Shown one piece after another: positions 45,135-55,859 of a DNA stretch of 64,000 nt. Source of the stretch: Sepiola atlantica (Eukaryota; Mollusca; Cephalopoda; Sepiida; Sepiolidae); NCBI GenBank assembly GCA_963556195.1, contig OY744533.1, positions 46,213,913 to 46,277,912 of the forward strand, written 5' to 3'. The notes under the pieces are model-generated. The model searched no databases, was not told where the DNA came from, and saw only the letters and a list, made by a program, of their open reading frames with translations. Each line of letters opens with the position of its first letter. Position 1 is the first letter of the stretch. Both the position numbers and the translations under genes were made by a program.

Positions 45135-45597
45135 GGTGAAAGTACAGAATAGTTAACAAAGGATCTCTGCCCGTATCATGTTACGAATGAGCTTCTAAAT
45201 AATAACGTTATTATTTAGAAACCAATTCTTAACATGAAGAGGGGTTTTATTTACTACTCCCCAGGAGTTAGGCACAAGGCCAGTTTTATCTTACTCCCAC
45301 AAGTAAGATGTGACCCAAGATCGGGTCGAGAAAGTGGGGTTTGAAAAGCCAGCGCTCGAGAGGTGAGCACTCTGGCCATTTAAAAATTGCCTGGGCAGCC
45401 CCGTCGGCATTCCCCGGTAGGGGCGCCTCAGACAGTAAGCAATAAACTTACTCCTCCCCAAAGAGAGGAGGCAAAGCCTGGGAGGATGGACCTCCTAGAA
45501 CTGTACAGGACAGGCGTGCAGTATCCATCGGAACAGATACTACACTTTGATCTTAGCCAAAAGAGGGGTGCTTTGTTAACTATTCTGTACCTTCACC
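45135..45597. mobile_element. TIR element split by a SINE insertion
   Basis: GGTGAAAGTACAGAATAGTT, then AACAAAG (45135-45161), is inverted at 45571-45597 with one mismatch in 27. The left part contains a 28-bp perfect palindrome centred on AACGTT (45193-45220). A U2-headed SINE occupies most of the right half. A solo left end of the same element lies at 58203-58290. Confidence 0.75.
45250..45568 (-). repeat. U2-headed SINE family a, well-preserved U2 head
   Basis: The minus strand begins near 45565 with CTTTTGGCTAAGATCAAAGT, then GTAGTATCTGTTCC. This is about 32 nt of U2 snRNA 5' sequence with one extra A, including the GUAGUA branch-point-pairing segment. The family-a body follows (CTAGGAGGTCCATCCTCCCA, GAGGCGCCCCTACCGGGGAA, ACGGGGCTGCCCAGGCAA, TCACATCTTACTTGTGGGAG). 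Near 45255-45290 the end is fused to a GTTAGGCACAAGGCCAGTTT segment of family b type. Confidence 0.8.
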
Positions 45598-45964
45598 ATC
45601 AGATTCAACCGTAATACTCGACATTGGCCTATAAACTCAATGATTAGTGAAAATAACTCCACCATTAAAAAAAGCAACTTGTTATTTCTTGACATGGATA
45701 AATAAAGTCATAAACTTCTAGAATCTGTACATTTCGATGAGAAAGGATACTGAACTATCGTCATTATCTGTCAGTTATCAGACAAACCAAGCATGAAAGA
45801 GACCTCACCACCATCTGGACTCCAAACAGGCTTGCCAAAAAGTAAGCCCTTCAAAAGCCCACGATGGAAGGAAGGAGTTATAAGGCTGGCTGACCCCCCC
45901 CCCCAAAAAAAAAAATATACCCCTAAACATAAAATTAACTTTAGTATTAAAAAAAAATCGGTTC

Positions 45965-46436
45965 TTCTCCATGGTAACACCTAGATTGAATATGGATGTC
46001 ATAAAAAAGTAGCAAGAAACCTTTATGATGTACTTACTTGCGAGGGAAAATAAACACCGTTCACCAAAAATTACTGAAATTCATCCATTAGTTTTGTTTT
46101 TATAAAATAAATTCAATTTTTACCCATACGTAGAATATCGCCACCATTATCATGATATTCAGGGGAGATAATTCCCTTTTTTGCGTTTAAATAAAATAAA
46201 GGTTGATTTCTATCCCAAAAGTTTGAATTATCTCCCTTGACTTTCATAATAATGCAAATAATGGTGGCGATATTCCGTGTACGGCTAAAAGTTAGATTTA
46301 TTTTATAAAAACATAATTACTGAATGAATTTCCGTGATTTTGGGTGAACAGTATTTATTTTCCCAAGTACATCATAAAGGTTTCTGGCTATCTTTTTTTT
46401 GGCATCTATATTCAATCCAGGTATAACCATGGAGAA
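45965..46436. mobile_element. 472-bp foldback element (long imperfect palindrome)
   Basis: TTCTCCATGGTAACACCTAG at the left is inverse to CCAGGTATAACCATGGAGAA at the right. Pairing continues inward through ATTGAATATGGATG/ATATTCAAT, ACCTTTATGATGTACTT/AAGTACATCATAAAGGT, TATCGCCACCATTAT/ATAATGGTGGCGATA and GGGAGATAATTC/GAATTATCTCCC. The loop of roughly 40 nt is near 46172-46212. No coding frame. Confidence 0.85.
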
Positions 46437-46775
46437 ACACAACAAATTCAAATTTGAAATCGATTATTTACTTAATTATTTAAAGTCACAGTATACGTTG
46501 TGGATATAATGTGAGGAGATATGAGAAGAAAAAAGCACAGAATGTCCGCAAATTAGGAGGTGATTAATTTGGTACTATTTCAACTTTCGACCTTCGCTGG
46601 TCATAAGATACTCAGTAATGAAGTGATTTTAACAATGCTGACCTAAAGCAGTCCCTATTCGTCGGCATGGGTTCGAATCCTGTTATGGTGCTGCTTAGAG
46701 CATTCTTTCCTACCTTCATTTACAAGAGTACAAAATCGACTTCACAATCTAGTGGGAAGAGGGTCGTCTTGTCTT
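46437..46775. other. no gene; isolated B-box-like GGTTCGAATCC at 46670
   Basis: GGGTTCGAATCCTGTTATGG near 46669 fits a tRNA B box, but no convincing A box or tRNA fold precedes it. It may be a remnant of another tRNA-derived SINE. Confidence 0.3.
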
Positions 46776-46779
46776 CCTT

Positions 46780-47140
46780 ACAATTTCTTTCTCAAAGGTG
46801 AAACGTTGCTAGTTTTTCTCAACTCTATCATTATTTTTATGCTCGAATGAGATCCAATCTCTGATCCTTTCAACACACCTACAAAACATTCAAAAACTCG
46901 TCTAGCTACAACCACTGTAAATAGTTTTCCTTTCTTCTTCTGTGCACTTAAAACTAAACGAAACTTCCATGAGCAGTTTCTTTCCAAGCCGTCCTCTTAA
47001 ATAATCAAATTCTATCCAGTTTCAAGAATCGTCTCCAATCCTCAAGGTGTTTGTCTCACCGTTCGATGACAACCTCATTAACCCTTATCCTCGAGTGGCC
47101 TTTGGAGCTTGATAAGTGCTGACTCATTAGTACAAAACAA
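46780..47140 (+). pseudogene. LINE 3' end (NTLP family)
   Basis: Aligns with 23200-23590: AAACGAAACTTCCATGAGCA, then TTTCTTTCC, a GTTTGTCTCACCGTTCGATG region and the terminal TATCCTCGAGTGGCCTTTGG, then AAGTGCTGACTCATTAGTA. Frames are broken. Confidence 0.55.
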
Positions 47141-47546
47141 TGTTTCAACCCTCTAGATAATTAGTACCAATTATTATACTAAAACTCATTTAATAAATGT
47201 TTGTTTCCCTAATGCTTTTTTCCTATATACTTTAATTCCACAAAATACATGCTAAAATATTCCTCAGTTTTGTTATTGTGTTATGTTTGAAAATAAAATC
47301 CATTTTAACTGTTCTAATTAGCCGTAATTTGTAATTAACTGAACAAGTCACCCATCTCTCACCTAGCTATTCATGTATTTCTCTTACCTTCTCATTGTAT
47401 GTTGATTCAACCACGCTCTCTAATAGTTTTTAATGCCTCTGTGAGTATTTAGAGAAAGAGTGATTCTCTCTTTTCAGCTAATTTACCTAGTGCGTTTATA
47501 CATACCGTTAACACATATGTAAATTAGATCGCGAAATAATAGGATT

Positions 47547-47588
47547 CTTTACCTCTATATTATCCGTAAAGATAATATAGAAGTAAAG
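47547..47588. repeat. 42-nt hairpin
   Basis: CTTTACCTCTATATTATC pairs with GATAATATAGAAGTAAAG (one mismatch) around a CGTAAA loop. Too small for a typical animal pre-miRNA; function unknown. Confidence 0.7.
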
Positions 47589-47675
47589 AGACATTTTGTT
47601 TTTAGTTATACAAAAAGAATTTCTTAAAAGTTTATGAAATTTCAAAAGAATTCGAAGAAGAACAAATAGTGATAC

Positions 47676-49089
47676 TGCTGGAGTTCAGGGCTACTCACTC
47701 AATCTACTGCAATATTTTTTTTTCTCCAACAGCCCTTATCAGGGCTACTACTCACTCAATCTACTGCAATATATTTTTTTCCAACAGCCCTTATCAGGGC
47801 TACTACTCACTCAATCTACTGCAATATTTTTTTTCCAACAGCCCTTATCAAGGCTACTACTCACTCAACTACTGCAATATTTTTATTTTCTCCAACAGCC
47901 CTTATCAGGCCTGCTACTCACTCAATCTACTGCAATATATTTTTTTCCAACAGCCCTTATCAAGGCTACTACTCACTCAATCTACTGCAATATTTTTTTT
48001 TCTCCAAAAGCCCTTATCAGGGCTACTACTCACTCAAACTACTGCAATATATTTTTTTCCAACAGCCCTTATCAGGGCTACTACTCACTCAAACTACTGC
48101 AATATATATTTTTTTCCAACATCTCTTATCAGGGCTACTACTCACTCAAACTACTGCAATATATTTTTTCCAACAACCCTTATCAAAGCTACTACTCACT
48201 CAATCTACTGCAATATTTTTTTTTCTCCAACAGCCCTTATCAGGGCTACTACTCACTCAATCTACTGCAATATATTTTTTCCAACAGCCCTTATCAGGGC
48301 TACTACTCACTGAATCTACTGCAATATTTTTTTCTCCAACAGCCCTTATCAGGGCTACTACTCACTCAAACTTCTGCAATATATTTTTTTCCAACAGCCC
48401 TTATCAGGGCTACTATGCACTCAAACTACTGCAATATTTTTTTTTCCAACAGCCCTTATCAGGGCTACTACTCACTCAAACTACTGCAATATTTTTTTCC
48501 AACAGCCCTTATCAGGGCTACTACTCACTCAAACTAGTGCAATATATTTATTCCAACAGCCCCTTATCAGGGCTACTACTCACTCAAACTACTGCAATAT
48601 ATTTTTTTCCAACAGCCATTATCAGGGCTACTACTCACTCAATCTACTGCAATATATTTTTTTCTAACAGCCATTATCAGGGCTACTACTCACTCAATCT
48701 ACTGCAATATTTTTTTTCCAACAGCCCTTATCAGGGCTACTACTCACTCAAACTACTGCAATATTTTTTTGCCGGCCAGCAACAGCAAGGGTACCTTGTC
48801 AACATCCATCAACAGCTACCTAGCTTTCCTCTCCAACGACACCACTCCTGTCGTTCCAGTTTGCTCTCACCAGAGACGCCACTCCTGTCTTTCCAGTCTC
48901 TCCTATTCCAGTGACGTCATCACAAATTCCATCACTCATTGTTATTACCATTTCTTATGGTAAATAAACATACTTTTCTTTAAACTGATCACCAGTGTTT
49001 GTCCTCTCTTCCTTGTCATTGCCGTAACTTGCCTGTGTCTACTTTCTTAGTTGTGAGGCCGATCAACCTCATCGGTCGGTCCCGCAACA
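47676..49089. mobile_element. putative solo LTR (1.41 kb) containing a minisatellite
   Basis: Candidate ends are TGCTGGAG and CCCGCAACA (TG...CA, with TGCTG/CAACA imperfectly inverted), flanked by ATAC on both sides (47672-47675 and 49090-49093). The right third holds AATAAA at 48962-48967, then GTGTTTGTCCTCTCTTCC and GTGAGGCCGATCAACC, as in an LTR 3' region. The left two thirds are a tandem array. No internal gag-pol is adjacent. Confidence 0.45.
47683..48770. repeat. ~20-copy, 53-58 bp hairpin minisatellite
   Basis: Each unit reads AGGGCTACTACTCACTCAAW, then CTACTGCAATAT, a T run, CCAACAGCCCTTATC. At every unit junction AGCCCT-TATC-AGGGCT can fold into a 6-bp stem with a 4-nt loop. About 20 units are counted, with variation mainly in T-run length and A/T at one site. 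Long reading frames across the array are by-products of the repeat. Confidence 0.9.
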
Positions 49090-49093
49090 ATAC

Positions 49094-50005
49094 CTCCTTT
49101 GTTATGCTAACATCGCAATAAGTTAAGTTTTCCCTCCAGATATCGGATTTTTATTTTATTATATTCAATGACAGATTCACTTTCGGTTCGGTTTGGTCAC
49201 GGCGAGCTAACCCAAACAAAACCGAATATTATAACAACAATAAGCCCCTCTTCCATTTTTAACAGAACAGAAATCCAATAAATAACAGCAAGTATCAGTA
49301 ATTAGGACATTTTTTCAAAAATTATTCTGTAAATATTAAGAATCGTTTGCAAATTCCTACAAAGATGTTTTACTGATGTAAACTTATTCAATTTTTAAAA
49401 AAATATTTTGAGAAGAAATATTTTTATTATTGGTAAAGTAAATATGAAATAAAATCTAATTATTAATTCCAATTGTATTGAATGTCTTTTAAACCTTTCC
49501 GTATTAACTTTCAACTAACCGCTGTTGCCCGAGAATACATTATGTTCATTTAATACAGAAATTCTCTATACAAAACACGGGTATCCTTTAAATAAGCAAT
49601 GTTTACTGTAAAATAATGTCAGATCATTATTTAATTAATTCTTACATACAAACACACATAATAAATTAACTTTAAAATGATTTATTTCAGTCATGAATAA
49701 ACTTTTTTCTCTTTTATAAATAATCATATTTAGCAAAGAGGGAATACGCAAATTTAATTTCAACTATTCTACAAATTTTGTTTAAAATTCAATTTTCTTT
49801 TCTATTCTCTGACATCTGCGAAATTAAAATGATATATTGTGGAAATTATATTTAATGAAATATCTGAGAACAAATTCAATTTGTTATATTTTGGATGTAT
49901 ATTAATGCTTTTTTTTTCTGAACCAGTTTCGTTCAGTTTTGGCATCAAAAGAAAAAAAAGCGGTTTCCTTTTTTCTTCATTAGTGAAAAGATTATTCCAA
50001 TATTA
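49094..50005. other. AT-rich spacer, no gene seen
   Basis: Low-complexity AT-rich DNA. CTGTTGCCCGAGAATAC near 49523 may be a third decayed Helitron-like hairpin. Confidence 0.3.
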
Positions 50006-50009
50006 AAAA

Positions 50010-50040
50010 CTAGCTGTTCCGACCCGGTGTTGCCCGGGAG
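50010..50040 (-). mobile_element. Helitron-like 3' end
   Basis: On the minus strand CCCGGGCAACACCGGGT forms a hairpin, followed after TCGGAACAG by CTAG (50010-50013) and then T. A GC-rich hairpin about 10 nt before CTRR and insertion next to T are the Helitron 3' signature. The 5' end and Rep/helicase are not seen. Confidence 0.5.
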
Positions 50041-50484
50041 TCTTTTAATTTTCCTTTTTATTTCGCTTGTGGACTACTCCGGTATATACTGGATTAATTT
50101 GTTCCTCATAAGATTGGATTGCAGAAAGGATTGTGAATTTTATTAACGATTCGATAGGGGTCATTTTTTAGGTAGTTGGGTCACCCTGTATTCTTTTCAT
50201 AAATTCAGCATGATTTATTCATTTTCATTTCTTTGTCTGATGGATTTCACTTCCTTCTACAGCTGCTAACGATGGAATCTTCTATCCTCAAATCAGCTAC
50301 CTAAAAGTTGGTAAACTTCTACAAAAATGACATAAATGCCTTTAAATGTGATGATGAATTAATTTCGGTCATTTGTAAACATAACAAACAGAATACCCGT
50401 ACAGTTTTGCACCACTTTTATATACCCTCTTCCGAAGATTAAAATCAAGATATAACGATACTTAACCTTATGTATAGAATCTTT

Positions 50485-50820
50485 TTTTTTCTTGGCCTTT
50501 TGGCTGGGATAACAGTGTAGTATCTTTTCCGATGTATACTACACCCTATAGACCGGTATTGTCTTGGCCTTTGGGTTTTGATTCCGTCGGGCTGTGGGTT
50601 TGTCCTGTGCAGTTCTAGGAGGTCCACCCTCTCAGGCTTTGCCTCCCCTCTTTGGGGTGGAGTAAGTTTATCGCTTACTGCCTGAGGCGCCCCTACCGGG
50701 GAATGCCGACGGGGCTGCCCAGGCATTTTTTGTATGCCAGAGTGCTCACCTTCTCGGGCGCTGGCTTTTCAAATCCCACTTTCCCGACCTTGTGTCACAT
50801 CTTACTGCTGTGGGAGGAAG
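50485..50820 (+). repeat. U2-headed SINE family a, most complete copy
   Basis: After a T run the copy begins TTGGCCTTTTGGCTGGGATA, then ACAGTGTAGTATCTTTTCC, matching U2 snRNA nucleotides from the UCUCGGCCUUUUGGCU box through GUGUAGUAUCUGUUC with several changes. A body of ~270 bp follows: TATAGACCGGTATTGTCTTG, CTAGGAGGTCCACCCTCTCA, GAGGCGCCCCTACCGGGGAA, GCCGACGGGGCTGCCCAGGC, GGGCGCTGGCTTTTCAA, GACCTTGTGTCACATCTTAC. It is GC-richer than its surroundings, so long frames on either strand are incidental. Confidence 0.85.
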
Positions 50821-50849
50821 ATAAATAACTTGATCAACTGTCTACAAAT

Positions 50850-51250
50850 TTAAGGGGCCTTAATAAGAAATTAAAATTCAGGGTGTCTAATGAATATGGA
50901 TCAAATTCAATACAAATCTGAAATATTTGAATTTTCAAATGAGAAGTTGTGTCCATGCTATGCCCCCTAAAGACCCTTTAAAATACTCCAAAGAAACTGA
51001 AATTAGGTGAATATTTATTAATTGATGTCCAATACCTATTGCTAAAATTTCACAAAAATCGGAGGTATTTGAATTTTCCCCCTTTTAACAACTTTTGCAT
51101 AAAATTAAATTAAACTGAATATATCTTACATTTGGACCATAGTAGCTATTTAAAAAAATTCATAATGATTGGTTGATTAGTTTAGGAGTAACTCTTATAC
51201 ATAAAAATATACAAATATATACATATACCTAACTATAAATAAAGATAAAA
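50850..51250 (-). repeat. dispersed repeat R430
   Basis: Minus-oriented copy parallel to 11300-11725: AAGAAATTAAAATTCA, CAAATCTGAAATATTTGAAT, GAATATTTATTAATTGATGT, AAATTTCACAAAAATCGGAG, ACATATACCTAACTATAAAT. Confidence 0.65.
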
Positions 51251-51259
51251 TATATTATA

Positions 51260-51775
51260 CAGTATTTCCCTTTTTAATTTTATTCTTTTTGCGTAGATAG
51301 AATAGACACAAAGACTGTGGAAATATACATTTCGCAGTGAAAAGTGAGGAAGGTTCATGTATGGACGAAGCATAAAAACGATATTAATGCAGTACACATT
51401 GAGGGCCTAAATATCTATTTTACCCCAAGGGACCCACTATTTTCTTGCTGCGGCTCTTGTGTTGCTCACTTGATCGTCATCAAAATATGGGCCGACAATA
51501 AAATGAAAGAATTTCCAAAATATTTGAGCGAGAAAAGAAATTCAAAGAGGTTGTCTTTTTGGTTGTTATTTTGGGCTTCAAACTGAAACAATCCAGGCAT
51601 CTTATTTTACACATGATGATGATTGAATAATGACTTTTTGAAAATGTTCAAGAACTTCTGACATTGATAACGACATCAGATCGAAGGTGCTGATTCCAAA
51701 TCTTTGGTTACTTGGCCTCTTAGATCAACCGTTCAACTGTGATGACACGACAACATACACACATACAAGCAACTT
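51260..51775. other. no gene seen
   Basis: An 80-codon plus-strand frame at 51344-51586 has no recognisable domain. Confidence 0.3.

Positions 51776-51778
<3 letters not shown>

Positions 51779-51806
<28 letters not shown>
51779..51806. repeat. (TA)n microsatellite
   Basis: Short uninterrupted TA run. Confidence 0.95.
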
Positions 51807-51968
51807 GATGCTTAGTTATTTTAACTCTTGTCATAACATTTTAAAAATAAGTCTCATCTGATCTATGCTTCCACCATTCACACAATCTAACATAATATCC
51901 AGCTAAATTCAGCAACTTTCTTTTTCCACAATTTTAGCTTATACAAGAAGTGCATTTGTTTGAAGAAG

Positions 51969-51970
<2 letters not shown>

Positions 51971-52048
<78 letters not shown>

Positions 52049-52720
52049 ACAACAACAACAACAACATCAGTTTAACGTCCGTTTTACATGCTGGCATGCA
52101 TTGAACAGCTTTTAGAAATTGACTTTCAAACCAGGTCTTTATTTATCTCTCTTTCTCTCAAGTTCATCTTTATCACTTCCTCTCATGTTTTCCTTGCCCT
52201 TCCCCTGTGAACTGAACCTGCTATCTCAATTGTTCTACATCAACTAACCCACAAACTCTCATCCATTCTTTAAACATGGCGATACCATCGAAGTCTCCTA
52301 TTCTGCACACATCTCCCTATACTGTTCAGATTTAGATATCCTCTGAGGTGATCTGTCTTTAAAACTCACATCACAAATCCATCGTATCATTCTCATATCA
52401 TTTCTCTCCATGCAACGCAAGTCCTCAACCCTCACTGGCCAGGTTTTACCACCATACATCATCACACTGCATACACATGCCTGATAGACTCTTTCCTTCG
52501 TTGATAACGCTCTGTTGCTTAGTAAATGGCAGAAGTTCCATGAACTTATTCCATCCACTCCTAATTCTTGCAATTACACTAGCACCTGTGCTACCCTGCA
52601 CTTCAATGGTATCACTAAAGTAACAAAACATCTTGACAACCTTCATAATTTCGCCACACAGATATACTTTCTTCATATCTGAGTACTCATCCATCTCCAT
52701 TGTCTTACATTTCTTGTACC
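51971..52720 (-). pseudogene. LINE 3' fragment with (CAT)n(CAA)n tail
   Basis: (CAT)n at 51971-52048 and (CAA)n mark the 3' tail. The minus strand encodes in two overlapping frames MFCYFSDTIEVQGSTGASVI, then TKERVYQACVCSVMMYGGKT and CMERNDMRMIRWICDVSFKD. This is the post-RT region F-C-Y-L-G-D-x-I ... A-C-V-x-S-V-M-x-Y-G-x-x-T-W ... M-R-M-I-R-W. The frameshift lies near 52500. Same type as 20236-21060. Confidence 0.8.
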
Positions 52721-52999
52721 TAAACTGGTTATCCTATCTCAGTCTACCAGTAATTCCACTGCACGTCTTGGGTACCCAATGCTTACAAGTACTACAAAAG
52801 ATTAATTCCACAAACTGAGTCATTAATGAATATTAGAGAGTGGATGGATCAAGATAGAGTGAGAGGTGAAGAGAAATACATTGAGAGATGCGTGACTTGT
52901 TCAGTTATAAATTACGACTAATTAGAACACTTACAACAGAATTTTTTCAAATATAATAATAAACTTCTTTACAATATGCTGCAATGATCCACAAAAAAC

Positions 53000-53290
53000 A
53001 CGACAGTGGTAACGCTCTGCTGGTTAGTAATAGCAAATGTTCTCTGAAATTACTCCACCCACTCCTAATTCTTGCGATCACACGAGCACCTGCTCCTCCT
53101 TGTGATTCAATGCTATCGCCCAGGTAACAAAACTTTTAAACAACCTAAGCAGCTTTGACATCGAAATTTACTTTCTCCATATCTTACACTTCTTGCATAC
53201 AATCTGGTTATCCTCGTTCAACCTACCAATAATTTCACTGCATCTATTGTTTACCCAATGATTACAAGTATTACAAAAACTGAATTGTAC
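53000..53290 (-). pseudogene. LINE fragment, diverged partial copy
   Basis: GTAACGCTCTGCTGGTTAGT, ATTCTTGCGATCACACGAGC, CCCAGGTAACAAAACTTTTA and ATAATTTCACTGCATCTATT follow the order of 20720-20920 and 52510-52770. The translation is broken. Confidence 0.6.
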
Positions 53291-53434
53291 TCTTTCCACA
53301 AACTGAGCAGATTATTGAAATCACATAAACTCAGGAAGCAAAGAGAAAACTGAAATCAACTATCAGGAGTTCTAAATTACATCAAGATATATTTCAACCA
53401 TTTTGCTTCCTCGTGTCTTAGATTTAACTACTAT

Positions 53435-53600
53435 ACTATACAGAAAAATGAGGAGAAAATTAATTGAGATCTTCAAATTAATACATGGTATTTCTAAACA
53501 TAGAACAATTTTTAAAATATCTCCTCGCATTGGTAAATTTTTAAATATATCTTCTCGCATTGGTAGATTTTTTTAAATGTATCTCCTTCAAAGCGATCCA
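53435..53600 (+). pseudogene. LINE post-RT peptide, then ~30-bp tandem repeats
   Basis: The plus strand encodes MRRKLIEIFKLIHGISKHRT, matching the R-R-x-x-L-I-E-x-F-K-x-x-x-G-I block downstream of LINE RTs. It continues into three repeats of TTTTTAAATATATCTYCTCG plus CATTGGTA. A scrap of the same repeat is at 54033-54065. Confidence 0.5.
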
Positions 53601-54835
53601 TAGTACAGGTCTGGCAAACATTATTTTGTTCATAAAGCATTTGATTTTGTAAAATGTTGAATTTGCTTTCTGACTGTATTATGTCATTATATTTTCTGTA
53701 AACGAGTAGTCAATATTAACAAATTGACTCCTGATTTTTGAAATATCAAAAATGTGTCTAATTCATGATGAATAAAGTGAGTTTTTGTGAATTTAGTTCT
53801 TTTATATTGTTGTACTTTTTACATTTTATTTTATGGAAATAAATCACTTATTGTAAGCTGTTTCCTGATATGTATAGTTGCTAATTACTGGACATTACTA
53901 ATAAATTTCTTACTAAAACTTTTCTCTGTAATTATTATTTAGTAGTAATTTTGGTCTTCACATGTCCGCCCCCAGTCATGGACCCCAGTCGCATATTTGC
54001 CAGGCATGTATTATGGATTGCCTTGATCTCCTTGCATATTTTTAAATATATCTCCTCGCATTAAAAATAACCTATATATAATTAAAAAGCTATGGCGTTT
54101 TTGGAGTTTGTCTATTTGCATGCATATTGAAACATGTGATTGGTTGACAAAAAAGGAATAGGCAGAGTACACATTACTAAAGCAATAGTTTTTATAATGT
54201 TTATAATGTTTATAATGCCTGGGTTCGAATCTCATGTGAGTCTAAAGGTTTTTTTAACTGGATACGTGTTTTATACATTTAAAGAAATCAACATAACATA
54301 AAAACATTACATCAATATTTGTTTAAACTAAGTTACCTTTTTGGGGATAATCCACAAAAAAGTAGACATAAAGGCCAATCAGCATTAGTTCAAATCAAAT
54401 TATTTTTGCTTAAAAACATAATTTCTAATGTTTTTTGCCAATAAAAACAATATGTAAATACATTTAGCATAGTTACTTACTCTCTCATACAAATATTAAG
54501 TAGAGTATTTTTTCCATGAAATTTCAAATATTTTTCTTCGTACTAACTATAAAACAGTAGAAGCTATGTAAAGATGGAAATTGACATACCCAGGTACTGC
54601 ACCAACATTGCTCAAGGAGTGAGTATAAACTAGTAATACAAAATTAATTTTACAATTTGGAGGTCGATCTGATTAAATAATTAGGAGAATTTTATCGGTA
54701 TATTCATATGATGTATTCTTTTCAATTCTTTTTAAAAGTTGACATGAGTTTCTTAATTAAAACAAGCGATAGGCAAAGAGGCATAATAAATAAATCAATG
54801 TCTACCCCATTCTACTACTAGTCTGGAAATTTGGC
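53600..54835. other. no gene seen
   Basis: AT-rich. GGGTTCGAATCTC near 54222 resembles a B box, without an A box or tRNA fold. Confidence 0.3.
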
Positions 54836-54839
54836 AGAG

Positions 54840-55260
54840 TCGTAGTGGTGCTATCATGATTCCTTTTATTTTTTACCGATGAAGCATCACTTATCAAGGC
54901 TAAGAGCCACTCGAGGATAAGGGTGGACGGTTGATAAAAAGTGTTTATTGACATTAGATTTGAAGATGACCATTTTGTATCCCTCAGGAAAGCAATATTG
55001 TGGCAACGTGTTCCACAGATGAAAAGTTCTTAGAAAAAAACCTCTGTTCATGGAAATTCCGTTTGACATTAGGCACACGAAGGAAGAAAAGAAAAGTGGT
55101 GGTAGAGAGACAAATTCTTGCTGTGAAAATTTTGCAAGGATGAGCCAGAGATTGAAGCTCAGTCGAGCACTTCCCATGATGTACCAGCTGTCTACACTGC
55201 TGGTTGTGACCGATAGCCTGATGAGCTGTAGCAAAAATCTTCTCACTGCAGCAACTCACA
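54840..55260 (-). pseudogene. LINE 3' end (NTLP family)
   Basis: The minus strand encodes MSNGISMNRGFFLRTFHLWN, then TLPQYCFPEGYKMVIFKSNV and NKHFLS: the L-W-N-T-L-P ... C-F-P ... F-K-x-x-V-N-K end of a LINE protein. The tail with CTCGAGGATAAGGGT and ACTTATCAAGGC (plus-strand reading) matches 42840-42992. A 119-codon stretch is open, one of the better-preserved LINE ends here. Confidence 0.75.
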
Positions 55261-55264
55261 TGTT

Positions 55265-55500
55265 GCTCGATGGTGTTGTGGACTTCCTGATTGGTAATAC
55301 GGTCTTTGTAGGAGATGCCAAGGATTCTCGTGAAGAATCTCATTTCCACTGCTGCCTGTATTCTTCCTGCGTAGCTCAGCTGTCAGAGTCCATGAATGAA
55401 GATAAAGAGTATAAGCGCGTGAAGCAGCTTCACGTTAGGTTTGCAACTGATGTTCTTGCCTCTCCAAATTAGTCTCAGTCTGCCAATGCTGTTGCTGTTG
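55265..55500 (-). pseudogene. LINE post-RT fragment (RILGISYKDR type), unit 1
   Basis: The minus strand encodes EMRFFTRILGISYKDRITNQ, then EVHNTIEQHV. This is the M-R-x-x-R-x-I-L-G-I-S-Y-K-D-R block of a third LINE type. It abuts the NTLP-family end without a spacer, so one probably inserted into the other. Confidence 0.7.
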
Positions 55501-55584
55501 CTCATTATTTTTATGCGCATGTACGATGCCAGTTTCTTCTCCTTCACTATGGTCAATAGATTTTCATAGTGACTAACATGTTAT

Positions 55585-55850
55585 TATTGTGGACTTCCTC
55601 ATTGGTAATACAGTCTCTGTAGGAGATGCCAAGGATGCTCCTGAAGCATCTCATTTTCACTGTTGAGTGTATTCCTCCTCCGTAGCTCAGCTGTTAGGAT
55701 CATAACTGACATGAGTAAATGAAGATGGAGAGTATAAGCGAAACAGCTCCAGTTCGGACTTGACAAAGACGTTCTTGTTTCCCAAAATTCGCTTCAGTTT
55801 TACCAATGTTGTTAGCGATGATATTACAAGCCCCCCCCCCTTTCCAAAAC
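55585..55850 (-). pseudogene. LINE post-RT fragment (RILGISYKDR type), unit 2
   Basis: A second copy of the same segment in the same orientation ~320 bp downstream: GTGGACTTCCTCATTGGTAA, TAGGAGATGCCAAGGATGCT, CTCCGTAGCTCAGCTGTTAG, AGAGTATAAGCG. It is more diverged at the protein level. Confidence 0.65.
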
Positions 55851-55859
55851 AAAATGGCA

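Noticed and set aside
45525..45568. A functional U2 snRNA gene
   Set aside because: Only ~32 nt of the ~190-nt U2 sequence is present and it is fused to a SINE body shared with other loci.
46661..46690. tRNA gene at GGTTCGAATCC
   Set aside because: No A box, acceptor stem or anticodon arm can be built around it; at most a SINE relic.
47669..48313. 214-codon repeat protein-like frame
   Set aside because: It is the translation of the 55-bp minisatellite; T-run length variation shifts the frame between units.
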